Source: Microbacterium ureisolvens
GTDB taxonomy: Bacteria > Actinomycetota > Actinomycetes > Actinomycetales > Microbacteriaceae
Length of the DNA stretch: 64,000 nucleotides
Assembly: GCF_019511645.1 (NCBI RefSeq)
Contig: NZ_JAEUAX010000010.1
Span: 62,001-126,000, forward strand
Direction: 5' to 3'
Below are positions 59,211 to 64,000 of this stretch, piece by piece. The notes under the pieces were generated by a model that saw only the letters and a program-made list of their open reading frames with translations, searched no databases and was not told where the DNA came from. Each line of letters opens with the position of its first letter. Positions within the stretch are counted from its first letter, which is position 1. The position numbers were made by a program, and so were the translations under genes.

Positions 59211-60316
59211 TTGCCCCCCACGACGACAACGTCATCCACTGTGAGATCGCCGTCGAGCGATTGAACAAGCGCCTGCCCCGCGCCGGTGTCCCGGACGATC
59301 ACCTCAACGTGCTTGGTGGATTCGTTGCGCTCGACGATCAGGTAGTTTCCACCCGACGCGTCCGAGTGGATTGCGGCCAAGGGCACGAGCAGTCCGCTTG
59401 CGGGGTTGTCGTCCAACGACACCGAAAGCTCTACGCGACCGTCGATAGAGCCCGGAGGGAGGTCGGCGTCCGGCTGAACCGTCACCGTGGCGCGACTGAT
59501 GCCATCCTCACCTGTCGCTAGCCCGCCGACCGCCGTGATGGTCCCTTCTCTGGTCCCTCCGATGCTGGCGCCGGCGATCATTACGCGTTGACCAACGCGG
59601 AGGAGCTGTGATGTGGCATCGGTGACGGAGGCGGTGACTGTAGGCGCCGAGGTGGTCGCTCGAATCAACGGACTCGAGACCGTCGCACCCAGGGCGCTCT
59701 TGACGCTCAGAACGGTTCCGCCGAGCGCCGCCGCGAAGACGAGTTCCGTGCCACGGGCGACATTCCCCTCCGGTGGAGCGTAGCCAGCGGCTCTGTACAG
59801 GGCGCGCAGCGCGCTGGTCGTTCCAGCGCCCCACACTCCATCCGGGTCGGGCGCTCCCCATGGCGCCAGTGATTCCTGCAGGCGCGCCACGTCTTCCCCT
59901 CTATCTCCCGGCTGGAGATCGCGCAGGAGCGGGATCGCTCCCTGCAGGTAGATGACCGGTCGATCATTGACCTCAGCGAGGACGCCGCCGGCATTGAACT
60001 GTTGCCCGACAACGAGCGGGCTGCCGGTCACGACACCGGATGACCCCGCTGGGGTGAGTTCGATGACGTTGCCCAGCCCGACAGCTCCAGGCAGCAGCAA
60101 TGGGTCCTCCAGCGTGCCTTCGATGACGGGTGTTGTCAGCAGGGATCGTGGCGGGGGCGCGGTGTCCGCGGCGACTTGGGCGGGCGAGCGAACGAAGAAC
60201 CCCGCAGCGAAAGCGATTACTGCGGAGATGACCGCGGTGGTCAGCACGAGCGAAGCAACGCGGCCGGCGGCGGTTTGCGATGCTCCCCGACTCTTGGGGG
60301 GTCTGCGGCTATCCAC
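59207..60316 (-). CDS. Membrane-anchored adaptor with peptidoglycan-binding-like domain (MacA/HlyD-like)
   Basis: A 369-residue protein with a GTG start at 60316, immediately after the lipoprotein stop codon. One span near 20-42 anchors it. A peptidoglycan-binding-like domain (PG_binding_1) reads LQPGDRGEDVARLQESLAPW, then DGVWGAGTTSALRALYRAAG, near 135-180. The last 170 residues look like the membrane-fusion barrel and beta domains of HlyD/MacA. In Gram-positive systems such adaptors bridge the permease to the wall. Confidence 0.85.
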   Translation of the reverse strand: MDSRRPPKSRGASQTAAGRVASLVLTTAVISAVIAFAAGFFVRSPAQVAADTAPPPRSLLTTPVIEGTLEDPLLLPGAVGLGNVIELTPAGSSGVVTGSPLVVGQQFNAGGVLAEVNDRPVIYLQGAIPLLRDLQPGDRGEDVARLQESLAPWGAPDPDGVWGAGTTSALRALYRAAGYAPPEGNVARGTELVFAAALGGTVLSVKSALGATVSSPLIRATTSAPTVTASVTDATSQLLRVGQRVMIAGASIGGTREGTITAVGGLATGEDGISRATVTVQPDADLPPGSIDGRVELSVSLDDNPASGLLVPLAAIHSDASGGNYLIVERNESTKHVEVIVRDTGAGQALVQSLDGDLTVDDVVVVGGK

Positions 60317-61291
60317 CTATTCTCCGATCAGCGTGTTGATCTTCTCGAGGCGTTGCCGTTCTGCGTCCAGTGCGGACTGGAATAGTTCGGGTTGCTTGTC
60401 GATGGCTTGCTGTTGGTAGTCGCCGAGGACGAAGTAGAAGGTGTCCGGCCAGCGACTGGAGGCGGTGCAAGCGACGTCGGCGGTCGCAGCGGCGATCGTT
60501 TCGTCGTTGATGGCGCCGGCGTTCGCCTCCGGCGCTTCTTCGAAGCGTGCATAGTCGTATCCCTCGTCCTTCATGCACTCGGACCAGAGACCGGCGACGT
60601 TCTTCACCGCATCATGGTTGAACGTCAGCCCGTAAGTGTCTGACTCGATGTCACGCAAGTCCAGGAGCGGAATACCGATCTCGTCTTCAACCACGCCGTA
60701 GCAGCCTCCCTTCGGCGGCGCCTGGCCTGACTGATCACGAGGCACCAGCTCCGGGGACAACTCCACCTGTGCCCCGCCTTCTCCTACGCCGGCTGCCTGG
60801 TCAGGCCCGTACAGCGCTGCGGCGAGCTGTGCGGCCTGGGTCGCATCTTCGGGCGGGATCGGGAACAGATTGCCGGGACTGGAGAGGTAGATGCCGCTGC
60901 CGTTCACCCACTCTCCGCCGGGAGGTGCGGCATAACCGAACTGGCTGGCTTGATCAAGCGTCAGCGTTCCCAACCGACCGCCCCACTGGAATATCAACGG
61001 GCTGCCCGGCTCGGTGCTCACCTGCTGGATGTAGTCGCCCGCGAATGTCGCCGAAATGTCGTACTCGGACAGGCATCGCCCAAGGAGAGAGGCGGTTCCC
61101 ACTTGCAGTTGTTGGCGTTCAGCGGAACTCGTCTCGTACGACTCGAACGGCAATGATCCCATCGACAGCGCGGACGAGAGTTCATTCGGCACCTCCGGGG
61201 TTCTCCAGTTCTCGGCGCTGGGAGAACTTGTGCACCCGGCAAGGGTCACCACGACAGTGAGCAGGGCGAGAGACGACGCGGTTGGTTTCAT
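60317..61291 (-). CDS. Lipoprotein, unknown family
   Basis: About 324 residues from the ATG at 61291; a TTG four codons upstream is less likely. The signal reads LALLTVVVTLAGC with a lipobox LAGC at residues 17-20. The mature part has about four further Cys (RCLSEYD, GGCYGVV, ECMKDEG, VACTASS) and no known domain. It is between a secreted protein gene and the adaptor (0-base gap), so it is probably an extracellular partner of the exporter. Confidence 0.8.
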   Translation of the reverse strand: MKPTASSLALLTVVVTLAGCTSSPSAENWRTPEVPNELSSALSMGSLPFESYETSSAERQQLQVGTASLLGRCLSEYDISATFAGDYIQQVSTEPGSPLIFQWGGRLGTLTLDQASQFGYAAPPGGEWVNGSGIYLSSPGNLFPIPPEDATQAAQLAAALYGPDQAAGVGEGGAQVELSPELVPRDQSGQAPPKGGCYGVVEDEIGIPLLDLRDIESDTYGLTFNHDAVKNVAGLWSECMKDEGYDYARFEEAPEANAGAINDETIAAATADVACTASSRWPDTFYFVLGDYQQQAIDKQPELFQSALDAERQRLEKINTLIGE

Positions 61292-61330
61292 GATGGTGAA
61301 CAATCTTGGAGAGGGTCAGCGAGAGACGAG

Positions 61331-61371
61331 GTGGGGCCGGCCGTCCGAGAAGACGGCTCGGCCGACCCCAC
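61331..61371 (-). terminator. Hairpin between the secreted protein and lipoprotein genes
   Basis: GTGGGG-CCGGCC-GTC pairs with GACGGC-TCGGCCGA-CCCCAC through a bulged stem. It would partially terminate or process the transcript, setting high levels for the secreted product and lower for the transporter. Confidence 0.6.
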
Positions 61372-61378
61372 GCGGTGG

Positions 61379-61795
61379 TCACACGCCGGAGAAGCCCGAC
61401 CAGCCCCCACAGCCAACTTGCGTACCGTTGTTGATCGAGCAGGCCTGCACTCGGAACCTCCACGAGGGCAGGACCCACAGACCCTGGGACTCGGTCTGGC
61501 CGGCGCCCTTGATGTTGTCCAGCTGACTGTTCGTCGTGTTGCCCTCCAGGTTCCACTTGATGCGGGAGCCCCAACCGTCGTTGTAGTGATCGGTTGTCGA
61601 CATGGTGTCCGTCGACGCGTTCCAGTAGGACGACGCGCGCAGCACCGAGCTGTACGTGTACGTCGCACTCGCGTCGGCGTTCGCTGCGACCGCCGGGCCC
61701 GCGATCAGCCCCACCGTGACCACGATCGCGCCGGCGATCGCGGTCATCCGCTTCTTCATCACCGGCGGCCGCGACTTGAATGTCAACTTCTTCAT
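61379..61795 (-). CDS. Small secreted protein with two cysteines, unknown
   Basis: A 138-residue protein; AAAGG lies about 11 bases before the ATG. A long basic N-terminus and signal peptide (MTAIAGAIVVTVGLIAGPAV, cleavage near ANA about 40) precede a mature domain of about 98 residues rich in Trp, Asn, Thr and Ser (NDGWGSRIKWNLEGN), with two Cys near the C-terminus (VQACSINN, VGCGGW). No family is recognised. The first gene after the I36-like gene on this strand and before the transporter genes, so it is a candidate exported effector or substrate. Confidence 0.75.
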   Translation of the reverse strand: MKKLTFKSRPPVMKKRMTAIAGAIVVTVGLIAGPAVAANADASATYTYSSVLRASSYWNASTDTMSTTDHYNDGWGSRIKWNLEGNTTNSQLDNIKGAGQTESQGLWVLPSWRFRVQACSINNGTQVGCGGWSGFSGV

Positions 61796-62234
61796 GACGG
61801 TCTTGCCTTTCGTTCGTTCGCTCGCACCGCTCCAACGCGGCTTCGTCTCCTTGTTTCCAGCGACGGCGCACCGGTTACGGCAGGCTCCGGTAGATGGACT
61901 CTTGCGGCGCTGAAGGGGCGGCCGCCGCAGCCGCCCGCCCGCCCGTGGATCTCAGCCCAGGTACTGCTGCGTGATGAGCTTGAGCAGGGCGACCGCCATC
62001 GCGAGACTTGGACGGTCGGCTCACTGCTCCGCCATGTCGGGACGCCGTCCGGCAGGGCGCGGGACTGCGGTCCCGCCTATCGGGGGAATGCCGTCGTCGA
62101 CGAGGGAGGCGTATGCCATGTCGGCGAGCCTCGGTTCCGACGAGCGAGAAACGGTTCGAGCCGGCCGGTCGCCTTCGTCGTGACTCCTCATTCTCGTTGG
62201 CGAGCGAGTCGTGTCAGTTACGCCCGATGTCGGG
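61796..62234. other. 439-base gap without a recognisable gene
   Basis: Only short frames are present; none has a convincing start or family. A hairpin GCGGGAC-TGCG-GTCCCGC is at 62059-62076 and could end the I36-like gene's transcript. A minus-strand reading near 61950-62000 (LAMAVALLKLITQQYLG) looks like the end of a lost protein, without support upstream. The promoter of the secreted protein gene probably lies within 61800-61950. Confidence 0.6.
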
Positions 62235-62696
62235 TCAGCAGCCGAGCCGGGTGATGGTTGCGGTCGTGTTCTTGTATGTTCCGGCCGCGGTTGAGTCGAC
62301 GACGGTGCCGCCATTGAAGGCGCCGACAGTGCCGGAAGAGCGGGCGTTGGCGAAGCTGCGCACAGGACTGCCCAACGGTGCGACGGAGTTCGTGCCGGTG
62401 CAGTTGGTGAACGAGATCCGCGCCCCGGACAGGGAGGTCCCGCTGTATGCGCAGAAGCTACCCGTACTGCATGATCCCACCGCGAACAGGGAAGCGCCCT
62501 CCGCGAGGGTAAGGATGATCTCGCCGTCGTTCCAGCTGATCTCACGGGACCCGGTCTGTGTGCCGCCCGGGTAGTCCTCGAGTACCTGGTCGATGCGGTC
62601 CTGCAGGGAATCGCTCGTGGCGTGTGCCGCTGTCGGAGCGGAGAAGGCCAGCGCGGCGAGGACGACCGTGACGAGAATCGGCCGGATCTTGTTCAT
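62235..62696 (-). CDS. Secreted peptidase inhibitor family I36-like protein
   Basis: A 153-residue protein from the ATG at 62696, with AAAGGAA seven bases upstream. The signal peptide is VTVVLAALAFSAPTAAHA, cleaved near residue 25. The mature domain has the I36 pattern CSTGSFCAYSGTSLSGARIS followed by FTNCTG and VRSFANARSSGTVGAFN, and a terminal Cys. Family I36 (SMPI-like) proteins inhibit metalloproteases; the family is broad and mostly uncharacterised. It is 15 bases after the CU044_5270 gene, in the same operon. Confidence 0.75.
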   Translation of the reverse strand: MNKIRPILVTVVLAALAFSAPTAAHATSDSLQDRIDQVLEDYPGGTQTGSREISWNDGEIILTLAEGASLFAVGSCSTGSFCAYSGTSLSGARISFTNCTGTNSVAPLGSPVRSFANARSSGTVGAFNGGTVVDSTAAGTYKNTTATITRLGC

Positions 62697-62711
62697 CAAG
62701 TGGTTCCTTTG

Positions 62712-63692
62712 CTATTCCCAGGCGATGTACTCGATGACCGCCGGAGCCTGGATATCCGTGCGCGAGGAGCCCGTGTAGGTCACTTCGTAGGAGAGAATGC
62801 CCCCGGTCGGGCTGAGCACGAGCGTGTCGCGGTACTCACCTGGAGAACGAGACTCAGTGCTGAACGCCACCCCGTCACGTCCGAGCCGGTCGGTGACGGT
62901 CCCGTCGACGTCGACGTCCGGGAGGGTGGCCAGGAATTCGATCAGGGCAGCCCGCTGCTCGTTGGACAGATTCTGCTCGGAGAGCAGCAATCGGACCGCT
63001 GAGAAATACTCGCCGCTGGTTCGGGCGGGGACCGTGCCGCTCTCATCGAAGAAGCCCGCCATGTCGGCCACCTCGGTGGGCGCGGGCCCGAAGATCCTGA
63101 CGGCGTCACCGTGTGATTGCACATCGGACCACAGCACGGTTCCAGGTGTCGGGGTGGGTTCCGCAACAGGCTGACCTGACGCGTCGTACGGCACTCCCGC
63201 CCGCACCGTCACCTTGACCCCTCCGTCAGGAAGGTGCTCGATCTCGTGCTCCTCCGGCACGATGAACTGCGGTGGTGTCGCGGCTTCCGGATCGAACGAC
63301 AGCGCCCACGTTTGGAACCGGATCGGCCCGCCCTCTTCCGGTTCGGGCTCGCGTGCCGCGTCGCTGATTCTCATCAAGTTCTCTTTCGAAGTCCCGTCGA
63401 CCGGTTCCGGGGTGAGGAGCCTGGGTGTCGCGGCCACCGCGGGCGATGGCTGCAGCAGCGCGATCGAACCGAGCGCCCCGAACACCATGACCAGCAGTAC
63501 TGAGGCGGCGACGAGCCAGATCGGCCGCCCACGCCACGCGGATATGCGACGGGAGCCGCTCATGTCGTCAGCATCGGGCTCGGCCATGATGCGCTTCAGC
63601 AGGGTCTCGTACCGAGGCTCTAGGGCGTCCCCTCGTCTCGCGGTTTGCGGCCGGGCAGCGCGTAGTCGACTGGTGAGTTCATCGTCGTTCAC
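62712..63692 (-). CDS. CU044_5270-like membrane protein, probable anti-sigma partner
   Basis: A 326-residue protein overlapping the sigma factor stop by 4 bases (ATGA). A cytosolic N-terminus of about 55 residues (LTSRLRAARPQTARRGDALE) is followed by one span (ASVLLVMVFGALGSIALLQP, about 63-82) and a large extracytoplasmic domain. CU044_5270 family members are typically next to ECF sigma genes in actinobacteria and are thought to act as membrane-bound sensors or anti-sigma factors. That role is inferred from coupling. Confidence 0.8.
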   Translation of the reverse strand: MNDDELTSRLRAARPQTARRGDALEPRYETLLKRIMAEPDADDMSGSRRISAWRGRPIWLVAASVLLVMVFGALGSIALLQPSPAVAATPRLLTPEPVDGTSKENLMRISDAAREPEPEEGGPIRFQTWALSFDPEAATPPQFIVPEEHEIEHLPDGGVKVTVRAGVPYDASGQPVAEPTPTPGTVLWSDVQSHGDAVRIFGPAPTEVADMAGFFDESGTVPARTSGEYFSAVRLLLSEQNLSNEQRAALIEFLATLPDVDVDGTVTDRLGRDGVAFSTESRSPGEYRDTLVLSPTGGILSYEVTYTGSSRTDIQAPAVIEYIAWE

Positions 63693-64000
63693 GGCACACC
63701 CCTCTCGTCGCCGACCGGCTCACGTGTCTCCAGGAGCGATTTCAGTCGTTCTCGAGCTCGCAGCAGCCGCACCTTCACTGCGCCGACACTGCAGCCGAGG
63801 ACCTCCGCCATCTCCTCGCGAGTCAGTTCCTCCCAATACGCCATCCAAATCAGTTCGCGATCCTCCGGACGCAGCCTCGATACAATCTGCCGCAGCATGA
63901 TCGCCTCATCGTCCACAGCAAGCACTGTTGACTCGGTCGCTTCTGCGGCAAGGCGCTGGTAGCGCCTTGCAGTCCTCGCGCGTCGCCGGTATTCGTTGCC
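63689..64000 (-). CDS. ECF-type RNA polymerase sigma factor, 5' part outside window
   Basis: The frame is open to the right edge, with the end of region 2 and linker NEYRRRARTARRYQRL then region 4: LRPEDRELIWMAYWEELTRE, EMAEVLGCSVGAVKVRLLRA. The start codon lies beyond 64000, so the length is unknown. It is coupled to the downstream membrane partner and heads the secreted-protein/export operon of the island. Confidence 0.9.
   Translation of the reverse strand, partial: GNEYRRRARTARRYQRLAAEATESTVLAVDDEAIMLRQIVSRLRPEDRELIWMAYWEELTREEMAEVLGCSVGAVKVRLLRARERLKSLLETREPVGDERGVP

Larger units (their letters stand above)
56745..64000. mobile_element. Genomic island starting at the tRNA remnant (right end outside window)
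   Basis: From 56745 rightward the DNA is visibly less GC-rich, includes a transposase fragment, and shows one GGATGC and no GCATCC against many in the rest of the window. The tRNA 3' remnant with its native terminator on the left side indicates that the chromosome lies to the left and the element to the right. No integrase is within view; it would be expected beyond 64000. Confidence 0.5.

Noticed and set aside
61379..61795. Lactococcin 972-family bacteriocin
   Set aside because: Size and export setting fit, but the family sequence pattern was not recognised and the transporter is MacB-like, not the bacteriocin-associated type.

Overview
The window is chromosomal DNA from a high-GC actinobacterium, most likely a member of the Microbacteriaceae close to Microbacterium. 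The evidence is the composition, the GTG starts, the pervasive 4-nt ATGA/GTGA gene overlaps, and the actinobacterial block tRNA-Trp, secE, nusG, rplK, rplA with murB, two MaoC-like genes and an aminotransferase nearby. About 65 genes or gene fragments can be supported.

Layout. 1-5107: partial nitronate monooxygenase, rplA, rplK, a repeat-flanked DUF559/AbiEi-like gene, nusG, secE and tRNA-Trp. 5108-16010: a flavin oxidoreductase, a TPR protein and a putrescine/GABA catabolic block (gabT, putrescine oxidase, universal stress protein, APC permease, gabD) divergent from a PucR-type regulator and a second flavin amine oxidase. 16134-21192: glyoxylate shunt, with a RamB-type regulator divergent from malate synthase A and a long isocitrate lyase. 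21267-25408: ABC-2 transporter plus NarL-type two-component system. 25560-30656: aminotransferase, murB, two MaoC-like proteins, TauE/SafE permease and a DUF2510 protein. 30744-33029: CPH-type copper ATPase with a CsoR-like operator. 33199-34581: a three-domain hydrolase/dehydratase-like/VOC fusion. 35186-42973: a tightly overlapped seven-gene operon (dehydrogenase, degenerate pterin-synthase homologue, glycosyltransferase, methyltransferase, flippase, RibD-like reductase, sulfatase) divergent from a CDP-alcohol phosphotransferase; its product is unknown. 43046-55277: transport and regulation genes, including a DUF6504 gene under a LexA-like box, an HxlR/SRPBCC pair with twin operators, a large LuxR (LAL) regulator, and a TetR/DHA2-MFS/GMC oxidoreductase set. 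55274-56561: a truncated SDR gene and a hydrolase.

56700-64000 looks like a genomic island. It begins at a 40-nt 3' remnant of a CAT-anticodon tRNA gene, has a transposase fragment, and is visibly less GC-rich. By my reading it has only one GGATGC and no GCATCC, a motif frequent in the rest of the window. It carries, all on the minus strand, a partial ECF sigma factor, a CU044_5270-like membrane protein, two small secreted proteins, a lipoprotein, a membrane-anchored adaptor with a peptidoglycan-binding-like domain, and a MacB-type ABC ATPase/FtsX permease pair. This sigma-controlled, MacAB-like export system with its own secreted proteins is the best candidate for an undescribed system. The 35-43 kb operon is second.

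A recurring local feature is the sequence GGATGC(C/T), often paired with its inverse at gene ends to form terminator hairpins.
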